Counted from the stretch's first letter, positions 51,022 to 59,132 are shown. The stretch is 64,000 bases of DNA from CAWFYI01 sp963820105 (GCA_963820105.1 CAWFYI010000001.1:434001-498000); one strand, 5' to 3'. Numbers and translations are program-made. The notes: generated by a model not told the origin, from the sequence alone.

Positions 51022-51522
51022 ATGTTGAAGTTTGAAGAAGGCGTTTGGCCTCCTACGCCAGAAAGCACTTCTTTTGATGTAATAGGTCAGATCGCTATAG
51101 ACCGCGCAGTTGAAGCTGTTGAGTGGAAAGAGGGCCAAGCTCAATGGGCAGCCAGAGCTGATCGCGAACCAATAAGAGACGGAGTTCGAGAGAAGTATAT
51201 CGCCGACACAAGCGGGCTTGGCCTAAACGCCAGCTCGCTCTTGATATCAAGTTTTGGGCTGGAAAGAGCCTTGGCAATATACGAATCATTAGCCGAGAGC
51301 ATTGAATCGGAAAAAATAAGGGACACTTTTTGGATTGGTTTCTATGTAAGATCAGCTACTGGTGGCGAAGAAGCGCGTCCAGAAGGGTCATCGACCTACA
51401 TGGTGGCACAATGGAACAGAGAGCTTGGAAAATGCGAGCTTGTACCTAGGCCTCCGGTGGAGCACGAGATTGTATTACCGAAGTCTGAGTCTGCAGAGCC
51501 GGCAGAAGCTATCGCCGCCTAA
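51022..51522 (+). CDS. orphan soluble protein (166 residues)
   Basis: TTGTAA-N16-TAATAT lies upstream, with the -10 ending 7 nt before the ATG. The N-terminus is acidic (LKFEEGVWPPTPESTSF), followed by helices (GQIAIDRAVEAVEWKEGQAQ, FGLERALAIYESLAESIESE) and a strand-rich end with FWIGFYVRSATGG and STYMVAQWNRELGKCELV. No recognised family. Its stop is followed within 10 nt by a 30-bp sequence that is also the 3' end of the dehydrogenase remnant at 52411-52440. Confidence 0.5.
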   Translation: MLKFEEGVWPPTPESTSFDVIGQIAIDRAVEAVEWKEGQAQWAARADREPIRDGVREKYIADTSGLGLNASSLLISSFGLERALAIYESLAESIESEKIRDTFWIGFYVRSATGGEEARPEGSSTYMVAQWNRELGKCELVPRPPVEHEIVLPKSESAEPAEAIAA

Positions 51523-51529
51523 AGTCCAA

Positions 51530-51559
51530 ACCGACTGGACGAACGTCAACGAAAATTAA
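51530..51559 (+). repeat. 30-bp duplicate of the dehydrogenase gene end
   Basis: Matches 52411-52440 at 28 of 30 positions and, in the right frame, encodes TDWTNVNE followed by one residue and a stop. It is orphaned just after the 166-residue gene, in a different frame from it. Confidence 0.8.
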
Positions 51560-51621
51560 AAAATAAAGAACATTTCCACAAGCCTACCCCTTATGCTTTG
51601 ACAGACTGTTAGATATATTAC

Positions 51622-51650
51622 TTGAAATTATTTACACGCTGGTCTATAAT
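51622..51650 (+). promoter_or_regulatory. consensus-like promoter of a small RNA
   Basis: TTGAAA (51622-51627), exactly 17 nt, TATAAT (51645-51650). No credible start codon follows, but a stable terminator lies about 100 nt downstream. Confidence 0.75.
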
Positions 51651-51656
51651 TAAGTT

Positions 51657-51760
51657 GGTGCTTGCGAGAGTGCAAGCTCGAGTCTCTGCTAAGGAAATTT
51701 ATACCTCCTATGCAGGAAAAGCAGGCACTACCAGAGCAGGTCCCTTAGGACCTGTTTTGC
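51657..51760 (+). ncRNA. putative small structured RNA
   Basis: About 104 nt between a near-perfect promoter and an intrinsic terminator. Predicted helices: a closing stem GGTGC/GCACT, a GCTTGC/GCAAGC hairpin next to it, a CTGC/GCAG stem enclosing an AT-rich loop, then the terminator. It lacks the conserved SRP loop, tmRNA ends and RNase P motifs, so it is not one of these as far as can be seen. The short open frame that crosses it looks like chance. Role unknown. It is convergent with the gene at 51745 and overlaps its 3' end. Confidence 0.5.
51737..51758 (+). terminator. intrinsic terminator of the small RNA
   Basis: CAGGTCC/GGACCTG, a 7-bp stem with a CTTA loop, then TTTT. The stem also contains the stop codon of the convergent gene, so it may act in both directions. 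Confidence 0.7.
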
Positions 51761-52179
51761 TTATTAGACGCATAGCGAATGCTGTAAAAATGCAGACGGC
51801 CATTGCCAATTTTTCTTAGCACGACGATAATGCCAACTTTGCGTTTATTCTTATTGCGACCCATCAGGTGATAGAGTTCGTAGAACGCGATTTCTTTGCC
51901 GGTTTTGTTTTCATCACTATTTTTAGGAACTAACATGGGTTGCCTGTTAAACCTAGTGGCGTTTTTGATGACCGTATAAACATGCGGCAGTAGATTTAGC
52001 CTCATCTTGGTATCGGCTTTGGACCTTAGCTTGTCGCGGCCATCATGCGTAAGATGGAAGAAACCTTGATTATTGAAATAGACAACCTCCTTTAAGAAAC
52101 GGCAGTAAATATTCTTGGTGGCATTATATAATTGCCGCCTGTTTTTTATGAGTTCCTCGAGTGCGCTGTCCTTGAGCAT
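51745..52179 (-). CDS. basic orphan protein, possibly a BECR-type nuclease
   Basis: 144 residues, strongly basic. The N-terminal half has helices with KNRRQLYNATKNIYCRF. The C-terminal half reads KMRLNLLPHVYTVIKNATRF, KTGKEIAFYELYHLMGRN, KVGIIVVLRKIGNGRLHFYS. A strand with G-N-G-x-x-H-F-Y-S at the end is reminiscent of the phage Barnase-EndoU-ColicinE5/D-RelE (BECR) group, in which a terminal H/R/S triad acts. This resemblance is weak. No antitoxin gene is adjacent. The frame is complete from the ATG at 52179. Confidence 0.45.
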   Translation of the reverse strand: MLKDSALEELIKNRRQLYNATKNIYCRFLKEVVYFNNQGFFHLTHDGRDKLRSKADTKMRLNLLPHVYTVIKNATRFNRQPMLVPKNSDENKTGKEIAFYELYHLMGRNKNKRKVGIIVVLRKIGNGRLHFYSIRYASNKQNRS

Positions 52180-52221
52180 CCGGCTATTATACCTTTAGAC
52201 CACTACATAAATATTAACTAA

Positions 52222-52440
52222 CAAGTCCTTATCGTCACCAAGATGGCCCGCGCCGGCTTCTACGAACAGCCGGACCCGATAACCTTCGCCGTCGAATGGC
52301 TGGCCAAAGACCTGGGCTACGCCAAAGACTTCGCCCAAAACCTAGATACCCCCATGCTCGACGACGCCCTATCCAAGTACCGCCACCTGATGGACTCCGG
52401 CCTCGCCCACACCGACTGGACCAACGTCAACGAAAGTTAA
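52222..52440 (+). pseudogene. C-terminal fragment of a beta-hydroxyacid dehydrogenase
   Basis: About 72 residues without a promoter or Shine-Dalgarno site. They read FAVEWLAKDLGYAKDFAQNL, then LDDALSKYRHLMDSGLAHTDWTNVNES, which is the last helix pair of the 3-hydroxyisobutyrate dehydrogenase family, ending at the usual place. An upstream stop lies directly before it. The complementary N-terminal piece is at 48546-48682. The two pieces probably derive from one gene now separated by 3.5 kb. Confidence 0.65.
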
Positions 52441-53327
52441 TCGCGAGGCAATACGAGGGGTATCTGTTCTGCGTGCCTAAGAGCACCTACTGCGAATTCA
52501 TTACCGGTCAATACAAGAGGGATCTTGGGTCCGCCGTCAGGGCCTTCAAAGCCGTGGCGCACCGGACATCCCGAAGAATCATTCCCCTGATGTCCATCGG
52601 TAGGGCGGGATCTTAGCTCATTACGACGACGCTCCGCGGCAAGAGCATATGCACCGCTTAAGCCCGCTACGTTTCCATCTTCCATCTCAAACGCGTTGCG
52701 AACCAGTAAGCCTAAATCATAAAAATTGACGAGACCGTGATCCGTAAAGCTATCCGAACCCTTGCCTAAGAATTCGTTCGGTCCTTTGGTAAGGCGCAGA
52801 AGCATCGCGTGGAAACTTTTCCGCTCCATAATCTCCGTTAGAACGCCTACGGTTCTATACGAGCGGTCCGCCAATCCTCTTGACATTTCCAAAGCTGAAA
52901 CCCACTTAGCAAGCGTGAGCGGAACGCCAACGCTTGTGCCAAGCGCTTCTCTGATATTTTGTATGGGGCTTTCTGTATAGAATATAAGCTCTGGTCTTCT
53001 CTCGTTAAGGTCTAAAAATTCCTCGTATTCCGTACCGCCGACTACAGAGGCGTGAAAACGCTCCATCAGTATAGAACGCAGTCGGTCTGAGAAATTACCC
53101 AGAACCCGTAACGGGAACTCGCCCTCCAAGCTAGGTAATTTTTTTTCGTCAGGAGGTATCCCAGTTTCATAGATTGGACGCAACATGGCGTCAAGGTGAG
53201 GCCCTAAGACTTCCTCCATAACGACCGCTCTGCCAAGACCTTCGGCTCTTTCTGCTAAGCTAAGGCCTTCTCCCGCAGGAGGGTTCATACGAACAGCGGG
53301 GTCGGCCTCGGCAAGATTTGTGTTCAT
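52437..53327 (-). CDS. orphan soluble protein (296 residues)
   Basis: No signal peptide or membrane segment, mainly helical. Segments such as VVMEEVLGPHLDAMLRPIYE, LRVLGNFSDRLRSILMERFH, TLAKWVSALEMSRGLADRSY and ALAAERRRNELRS recur as long helices. Near the end is a Gly/Cys stretch, DSSGCPVRHGFEGPDGGP. Not recognised. The ATG at 53327 is preceded by TTAGAC-N17-TATAAT ending 9 nt before it. Its stop overlaps the dehydrogenase fragment by 4 nt. Confidence 0.55.
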   Translation of the reverse strand: MNTNLAEADPAVRMNPPAGEGLSLAERAEGLGRAVVMEEVLGPHLDAMLRPIYETGIPPDEKKLPSLEGEFPLRVLGNFSDRLRSILMERFHASVVGGTEYEEFLDLNERRPELIFYTESPIQNIREALGTSVGVPLTLAKWVSALEMSRGLADRSYRTVGVLTEIMERKSFHAMLLRLTKGPNEFLGKGSDSFTDHGLVNFYDLGLLVRNAFEMEDGNVAGLSGAYALAAERRRNELRSRPTDGHQGNDSSGCPVRHGFEGPDGGPKIPLVLTGNEFAVGALRHAEQIPLVLPRD

Positions 53328-53336
53328 GATTGTTAT

Positions 53337-53365
53337 ATTATAACATGATTAGTAGGATAGTCTAA
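53337..53365 (-). promoter_or_regulatory. promoter of the 296-residue orphan gene
   Basis: TTAGAC (53365-53360), 17 nt, TATAAT (53342-53337) on the minus strand. The ATG is 9 nt further, so the leader is very short. Confidence 0.65.
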
Positions 53366-53414
53366 TCATATATCGAGATATGGCTTTAGTGGTCATAAGG
53401 CTACAATATAAGTA

Positions 53415-56400
53415 GTGAACGTATTTGATGATGAATTCAAGCGGCTGAATGGGGAACAGCGGCGGGCGGTGGAGGCTACGGAAGGGCCTCTGCTGGTACT
53501 GGCTGGGCCGGGGACGGGCAAGACCCAGCTGCTTAGTATGCGGGTCGCCAACATTTTGCGGAAGAATGATGTTCTGCCGGGGAATATATTGTGTCTGACG
53601 TTCACGGATAACGCGGCGCGGAATATGCGCGAGCGGCTGTCTACCATCATCGGCCAGCCGGCTTATCATGTCGCCATCCATACCTTCCATAGCTTCGGCG
53701 CCGATATCATCAACCAGTATCCCGATTACTTCACCGGGCGGCAGTTGATCCAGCAGATAGACGAGCTGGGGCGGTATGAGCTGCTGCATGGGATCTTTGA
53801 GGGTTTGCCGCATTCCAATCCGTTGAGCGTCAAGGTCGGCGACACTTTCGTGTTCCTGAAAGATACTTTGAGCGTCATCAGCTGGCTGAAGCAGAACGCC
53901 GTTTCGCCCGTGGAACTCCATGAGCTGTTGAACGCTAACAAGGCCTTCGTGGAGGCCGTGGAGCCGGAGCTGGCCGAGGTGTTCGCTGCTACGCCGTCGC
54001 CTAAGGCTTTGGCTTCCTATAATAAGCTGCTGGATTCCGTGCGGAAGCAGGTTACCGGTGTTAAGTTTTTTGGTTTTCCTGAGTATGCCAGTGAGTGCGC
54101 GGCTGAGCTGGAGGCCGCCATATCCGAGACCGACGCTTCCGGGCGTTACGCTAAGCCCATCACCGCCTGGCGCAATGCCTGGTGTAGGAAAGATGCCGAT
54201 GGCAAGCACGTCTTCAAGGACGGCGGGCAGAATTACCGCAAGATGCACGCCGTCGCCAACGTTTACCAGGAGCTGGTCGACGCTATGGCCTCGCAGGGCC
54301 TGTACGACTTCGACGATATGGTCATGGAGGCCGTCCACGCCATGGAAGCCAATGACGAACTGCGTTTGAACCTGCAGGAGCGCTACCAATACGTGTTGGT
54401 CGACGAGTTCCAAGACACCAACAAGGCTCAGCTGAGGATGCTGAACGCCCTCGGCGACAATCCCGTGCATGAAGGCCGGCCCAACCTGATGGCCGTCGGC
54501 GACGACGACCAGGCCATCTACGCCTTCCAGGGCGCCGAAGCCTCGAATATGGTAGCCTTCACGCGCCAGTACGATTTGAAACCCATAGTCCTGCGTGATA
54601 ATTACCGGTCAACTTCCGATATTCTGGCCGCCGGGTCGAGCATTTCTGCCCAGATAACAGATCGTTTAGAGGCCGTGGTACCCGGTTCGCACAAGAAGCT
54701 GGTGGCCAAACAGAGTTTTCCCGCTAAAGTCCTCGATTACCAATCATTCAGTAGCGAGCTGGCCCAGTACGACTGGGTGGCAGAAGAGGTCGAAAAGTTA
54801 ATCAAGAAGGGTACCGCTCCAGAGTCCATCGCAGTTATAGCACCGCGCCATAAATACCTGGAGCGGTTGATGCCGTACCTGGGCGAGCGGCGCGTGCCCG
54901 TGGCTTACGAGCGACGCGAGAACGTCCTGGAAGCACCTATAATACTTCAGCTGCTCAGGATGTCCGAGCTGGTCACGGCTTTGGCCGCCAACCGCCAGGG
55001 GGATGCCGACGCCCTGTTCGGCGAAGTGCTCGGCTACGATTTCTGGGGCCTGCCGACCGAGACGCTGATGCAGGTCAGCCTGGAATGCTATAACTCCCAT
55101 AAGCACTGGCTGGAGGTTCTATCGAAGCACAAGGATAAGAAGCTGTGGGAAATCTGCTCCTGGTTCGTCACCTTATCTAAAAGAGCCAAGCTCGAGCCGA
55201 TGGAATATTTGCTCGACCAGCTGATCGGTGCCGGGGATAGCGGCGTGGATAGCGAATACGACGACCTGTTATTGCCCAAATCCGCGCGCGAGAAGTTCGT
55301 TTCGCCCCTGCGCGCCTACTACTTCAGCCCGGAGCGCTACGAGCAGGCCACAGACACCTACCTGGCGCTCTTGGGGCAGTTATCCACCCTTCGGCACCGT
55401 TTGCGCCAGTGGAAGCCCTTGCAGGCCCTGTACATCAAGGACCTGGTGGAGTTCGCCGGCCTGCACGAGGCCGCGCGGTTGAAGATAGTCGATACCAACC
55501 CGCATACCCAGACCACCAGCGCCGTTCAGGTGATGACCGCCTACAAGGCCAAAGGGCTGGAGTTCGACGCCGTATTCGTAATCAATGCGCAGGACGAGGT
55601 CTGGGGGCCGACGGCACGCTCCGGGTCGTCGCGCATCTCTTTGCCGCGCAACCTGCCCATCGAGCCGGCAGGGGAGAGCGACAACGACCGTTTGCGCCTG
55701 CTATTCGTGGCGCTGACCCGGGCCCGGCACACCCTGCATGTCACCGGCTACAGCCACACGCTGGAGAATAAATTATCGCCGCCTTTAAGCTTCCTGGAAG
55801 ACACGTTGAAGCCCAAGGCCGTGGATAAGCCGGCTTCAGTTAAAGCCGCCGAGATACTGTCTACCGATTGGGCCTACCGCTTCCGCCAGATTATCGCCGA
55901 CAAGCCGGCCTTGTTTGAGCCAATCCTGGCCAATTACCGCCTGAGCGTCACGCACCTAAATAATTTTACTGATGTTCGCGACGGCGGGCCGCAGTACTTC
56001 CTAATGCATAACTTGTTAAGGTTCCCAGAGGCCTTGAGCCCATCGGCCGCTTACGGCGACGCCGTGCACAAGACCCTGCAATGGTCGCATACGGAACTTA
56101 AGAAAGGCGGCAAACTGCCCGCGACCTCCAAGATTCAGGCTTATTTCGCTGATATGCTGGCCAGGAACCACCTGAAACCGGCTGACCATAAGAAGCTAGA
56201 CAAGCGCGGGCACGAAGCCCTCGAGCGCTACATCGGGCAGAGAGGCAAAGACTTCTCCGCCAAGGACATCGTCGAGCGCGGCTTCAACAACGAGGGCGTA
56301 GTAGTGGCCGGCGCCAATTTAAGCGGCAAAATCGACCTGCTGCACTTTACCGATGCCGGTGTGGTGCAGGTGCGCGACTTCAAGACCGGCAAGCCGGCGA

Positions 56401-56741
56401 TGGACTGGAAGGGCAAGGACGAACACGAGAAGATCAAGCTCCACAAATATCGCCAGCAACTGCTGTTCTATAAGTTATTGGTCGAAGGCTCTGCCAGTTT
56501 CCATCAGAAACAGACGGTCAGCGGCGGCGCTTTGGAGTTCATAGAGCCGGACGAACGGGGCAGACTAGTGCCGAACCTGGAATTATCATTCGACTCCGAA
56601 GAACTGGAACGGTTCGTGAAGCTCATCGGCGCCGTCTGGGCGCACATCACCCATCTGGATTTTCCGGACATCAGCGGCTATGACGGTACGCTGAAGGGCA
56701 TCACACAGTTTGAAGAAGACCTGCTAAGCGGCAAAGCCTGA
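53415..56741 (+). CDS. UvrD-family helicase fused to a RecB-type nuclease domain
   Basis: 1108 residues. Superfamily 1 helicase with Q motif FKRLNGEQRRAVEA, Walker A GPGTGKTQ near residue 34, motif II VLVDEFQDTNKAQ near 330, motif III GDDDQAIYAFQGA near 365, motif IV VLRDNYRST near 395, motif V TAYKAKGLEFDAVFV near 710 and motif VI LLFVALTRARHTLHV near 760. The C-terminal 150 residues are a PD-(D/E)XK nuclease: KIDLLHF, then VQVRDFKTGK with the catalytic Asp and Lys, then HKYRQQLLFYKLLV. This AdnA/RecB-like build fits double-strand-break end processing. GTG start, -10 ending 7 nt before it. Confidence 0.9.
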   Translation: MNVFDDEFKRLNGEQRRAVEATEGPLLVLAGPGTGKTQLLSMRVANILRKNDVLPGNILCLTFTDNAARNMRERLSTIIGQPAYHVAIHTFHSFGADIINQYPDYFTGRQLIQQIDELGRYELLHGIFEGLPHSNPLSVKVGDTFVFLKDTLSVISWLKQNAVSPVELHELLNANKAFVEAVEPELAEVFAATPSPKALASYNKLLDSVRKQVTGVKFFGFPEYASECAAELEAAISETDASGRYAKPITAWRNAWCRKDADGKHVFKDGGQNYRKMHAVANVYQELVDAMASQGLYDFDDMVMEAVHAMEANDELRLNLQERYQYVLVDEFQDTNKAQLRMLNALGDNPVHEGRPNLMAVGDDDQAIYAFQGAEASNMVAFTRQYDLKPIVLRDNYRSTSDILAAGSSISAQITDRLEAVVPGSHKKLVAKQSFPAKVLDYQSFSSELAQYDWVAEEVEKLIKKGTAPESIAVIAPRHKYLERLMPYLGERRVPVAYERRENVLEAPIILQLLRMSELVTALAANRQGDADALFGEVLGYDFWGLPTETLMQVSLECYNSHKHWLEVLSKHKDKKLWEICSWFVTLSKRAKLEPMEYLLDQLIGAGDSGVDSEYDDLLLPKSAREKFVSPLRAYYFSPERYEQATDTYLALLGQLSTLRHRLRQWKPLQALYIKDLVEFAGLHEAARLKIVDTNPHTQTTSAVQVMTAYKAKGLEFDAVFVINAQDEVWGPTARSGSSRISLPRNLPIEPAGESDNDRLRLLFVALTRARHTLHVTGYSHTLENKLSPPLSFLEDTLKPKAVDKPASVKAAEILSTDWAYRFRQIIADKPALFEPILANYRLSVTHLNNFTDVRDGGPQYFLMHNLLRFPEALSPSAAYGDAVHKTLQWSHTELKKGGKLPATSKIQAYFADMLARNHLKPADHKKLDKRGHEALERYIGQRGKDFSAKDIVERGFNNEGVVVAGANLSGKIDLLHFTDAGVVQVRDFKTGKPAMDWKGKDEHEKIKLHKYRQQLLFYKLLVEGSASFHQKQTVSGGALEFIEPDERGRLVPNLELSFDSEELERFVKLIGAVWAHITHLDFPDISGYDGTLKGITQFEEDLLSGKA

Positions 56742-56750
56742 GAACGTCGC

Positions 56751-58160
56751 CTAGCGCGCCTCTGGAGCGGCGGATTTCAGGCCGTATCTTTCCTCCACTA
56801 CGCCGGACTCGTTCGCGGCCAGCAGTGCCGCGCCTACAGCCGCGGACGCTATGGCATAGGGCAGTATTGCTCGTTCGCGCATCTGGGCTTCTTTGATGAA
56901 TTTAGGGTCATTGTTGACGCCGACGCAGTATTCAGAATCTACGCCGTGCTTTATCACATCAAGGCGTTCGTAGACAGTATTGAGCGTGCTGACAACCAGC
57001 ATACCGCTGGTCATGTCGGTAATATCCCGATACCGGTTGAAGCCCAGGCCTATGCCGTTCAGCACACCGCGGCTAGCCCTGGTACCGACTCCGCCCTCGC
57101 GGACCACCAGGCCCATCGATTCGGCTCGGGCCCTGGCCAGGGATGACAACGGCGTGGCTGGTGTTGCGAGAGCATAGTTGGCTGCAGCTACCTTGTTGTC
57201 CCGCCTCATGGCTATCAACGACAGTACTGCCTGGGCCACGATTTGCTGTCTGAGGTCGGCCCGCAAGTCTTTGAGCATGCCTTTGCCCATAAGGCCTTTG
57301 AACTCCGCTAATTTACCGTCCAGAAAATCGAGCACGCTTCCGCCGGTGAACACCGCTGTGCCCAATACGGGATGGTCAGGATTAAGCCCCACCAATACAG
57401 CGCCTGATTCGGCGAGCAATTCGCCGGCGAGGGTAATGTCATCGGGCGAGACACCAGGCGCATGCTCATCTATCAGTCCGGCCAAAATGGCTGCAGGGCC
57501 TCCTGCGACACGCCTGCCCGCGCTGTTCCGCGCGGAAGCCGGGCCGTCACCTTCCGGTTTATCCCGCTTTATCGTGTCAAAAATGGTTTCGGACAGCCCG
57601 GTAAGCGAGGCTCCTATCGCCAGGGTGTCGCCCTCCCTCATAAGGTCTTCGTGCATAGCAAGCGGGGACTGCGAGGCAGTCAGCCTGGACATGTTGAACA
57701 GGGTTTTGGCCCGGTTGACTTGCAAGGACTTTTGGTTCTTTCCCAGCAGCATGCGCACGAACCTGACGCCTTTCATAGTACGTTCACGTGCAACCTGCAC
57801 ATCGTAAAATGTCTGCGACATCTCGCCATTTTCGACGAGTTGTTCCATTTGCGGAAACACGAATGCCCTGTCGGCGTCCTGGTCATCCTTGACATTCGCG
57901 AGTATCGAGTGCAGGTCTTTGGTAAGGAAACCGTCAAAGAAGTCCGTAATGGCCTTAACTGCCGCATTAGCGCCCTGTTTCACTGTGCGCTCTTCGGGCG
58001 GAATATCCCTCAGCTTCTCAGCCTGGCCCGGTCCGGACCTGCGGCGCCAATCAGTCATAGCATCGGCAGAAACCCTTTTGGCTCCCGCGACGGCATAGGA
58101 TAAGGCCTGGCGGGCAATGCCGGGCTCTTCGATAGGCGGCGGTGGGGCAGTCTCTAACAT
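56751..58160 (-). CDS. unknown protein with a CDP-alcohol phosphatidyltransferase-like motif
   Basis: 469 residues. Most of the chain is helical and unrecognised (ANAAVKAITDFFDGFLTKDL; VRFVRMLLGKNQKSLQVNRA). Near residue 275, LDFLDGKLAEFKGLMG is followed by KGMLKDLRADL. This reads D-x2-D-G-x2-A-E-x7-G-x3-D-x3-D, close to the CDP-alcohol phosphatidyltransferase signature, which has Arg after the Ala and x8. Hydrophobic stretches flank it (VLGTAVFTGGSVL; IVAQAVLSLIAM), but the usual six clear helices are missing. A divergent phospholipid-synthesis enzyme is possible, and chance resemblance is also possible. Confidence 0.5.
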   Translation of the reverse strand: MLETAPPPPIEEPGIARQALSYAVAGAKRVSADAMTDWRRRSGPGQAEKLRDIPPEERTVKQGANAAVKAITDFFDGFLTKDLHSILANVKDDQDADRAFVFPQMEQLVENGEMSQTFYDVQVARERTMKGVRFVRMLLGKNQKSLQVNRAKTLFNMSRLTASQSPLAMHEDLMREGDTLAIGASLTGLSETIFDTIKRDKPEGDGPASARNSAGRRVAGGPAAILAGLIDEHAPGVSPDDITLAGELLAESGAVLVGLNPDHPVLGTAVFTGGSVLDFLDGKLAEFKGLMGKGMLKDLRADLRQQIVAQAVLSLIAMRRDNKVAAANYALATPATPLSSLARARAESMGLVVREGGVGTRASRGVLNGIGLGFNRYRDITDMTSGMLVVSTLNTVYERLDVIKHGVDSEYCVGVNNDPKFIKEAQMRERAILPYAIASAAVGAALLAANESGVVEERYGLKSAAPEAR

Positions 58161-58238
58161 AATCTAAGCCACCCGTTGATTCGAAGTTGATAATAACATC
58201 TTAACGTCACATTTTCAAACAGAACGTTTCCGGTATGA

Positions 58239-58265
58239 AAACTGCCCGGACGGGCCGGGCAGTTT
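58239..58265. terminator. bidirectional terminator hairpin
   Basis: AAACTGCCCGG pairs perfectly with CCGGGCAGTTT around a 5-nt loop. It lies downstream of the aquaporin gene and upstream of the next minus-strand gene. On the minus strand the stem ends in TTTT. Confidence 0.75.
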
Positions 58266-58291
58266 AAGAGGTTCAGACCTTAAGAGTCTGT

Positions 58292-58996
58292 TTATTTCTT
58301 GGCGCGGGTCTTTTTGCGGGTGGCAGGCTTCTTGGCAGCAGCTGGAACAGCGGCGGTCGCGCTGGAGCGCGAAGAGCCTCCGGTGAACAGGTAGGCGTAC
58401 AGGTTCACACCGACTACGGCGCCGACTACCGGGCCGAGCACGTAAGTGCCCCATACCCAGGATTTGATGCCGAGGGCGACAGCCGGGTTCAACAAGCCGA
58501 TGGCGGCCGAAGAAGCGGCGATTATGCCGACAGCGTAGGCCATACCGTATACGGAAGCCTTGGCCGAAGCGTTAAAGCGCTGGTAAGCAGCGGCGGCGAA
58601 GACGAAGGCGAATATGCCCGTACCTACGGCCTCGGCGGCCATGATGCGCCACGTAAAGTGTCCTCCGACGGAAGACAGCGTGTTGTTAACGAAGTATGCG
58701 TACAGATGGTACGCGGCGAAACCTGCGAGCAACTGTACCAGGATGTACAGGATGCCGGTAACGGTCTCGATCTTGCGAGCCGTCCACATGGCCAGGGTCA
58801 GCGCCGGGTTGAAATAGCCCCCGGAAGTGCCTGCCACGGCAAAGCTCATTACAGCCACGGTCAGACCCGCAGCCAGTGCCACGAAGAAGGGCACGCCAAT
58901 AGTTGAGCGCTGCACGCTTAGAATCATAAGCGTCAACACTCCGGTCCCTAGAAATTCAGCCACTAGGGTAGCCAGTTCTCGTTTTCCAAATGTCAT
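58292..58996 (-). CDS. aquaporin/MIP-family channel
   Basis: 234 residues with six helices and both NPA boxes: GGYFNPALTLAMW near residue 63 and IGLLNPAVALGIKS near 165. Length and loops fit a water or small-neutral-solute channel. The residue after the second NPA is Val, so the usual Arg of the selectivity filter is not at the standard position, and the pore may be unusual. The C-terminus is a basic Ala/Lys tail (KKPATRKKTRAKK). A strong AGGAGG Shine-Dalgarno site precedes the ATG at 58996. Confidence 0.9.
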   Translation of the reverse strand: MTFGKRELATLVAEFLGTGVLTLMILSVQRSTIGVPFFVALAAGLTVAVMSFAVAGTSGGYFNPALTLAMWTARKIETVTGILYILVQLLAGFAAYHLYAYFVNNTLSSVGGHFTWRIMAAEAVGTGIFAFVFAAAAYQRFNASAKASVYGMAYAVGIIAASSAAIGLLNPAVALGIKSWVWGTYVLGPVVGAVVGVNLYAYLFTGGSSRSSATAAVPAAAKKPATRKKTRAKK

Positions 58997-59104
58997 TTGG
59001 AACCTCCTCTTAATTTATGACGTAATCTTACCTTGCCTTCGCCAGTTTGTAAATAGCCGCGCCTATCTTTTATCCACAGCATATAATATTAGAATTGCAA
59101 GCAC

Positions 59105-59132
59105 TTGACAGAGTATGGGCTACGTCTATAAT
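59105..59132 (+). promoter_or_regulatory. near-consensus promoter of the 285-residue orphan gene
   Basis: TTGACA (59105-59110), 16 nt, TATAAT (59127-59132): both hexamers are perfect. Transcription should start near 59139 and leave a leader of about 41 nt that contains a CRP-like palindrome. Confidence 0.8.

Noticed and set aside
51657..51760. SRP (4.5S) RNA, tmRNA or 6S RNA
   Set aside because: The conserved SRP tetraloop and asymmetric loop are missing, there is no tRNA-like end for tmRNA, and the length is too short for 6S. It is kept only as an unassigned small RNA.
53349..54470. 373-residue open frame antisense to the helicase
   Set aside because: It lies opposite conserved helicase motifs, has no domain of its own, and reflects the codon bias of the sense strand.
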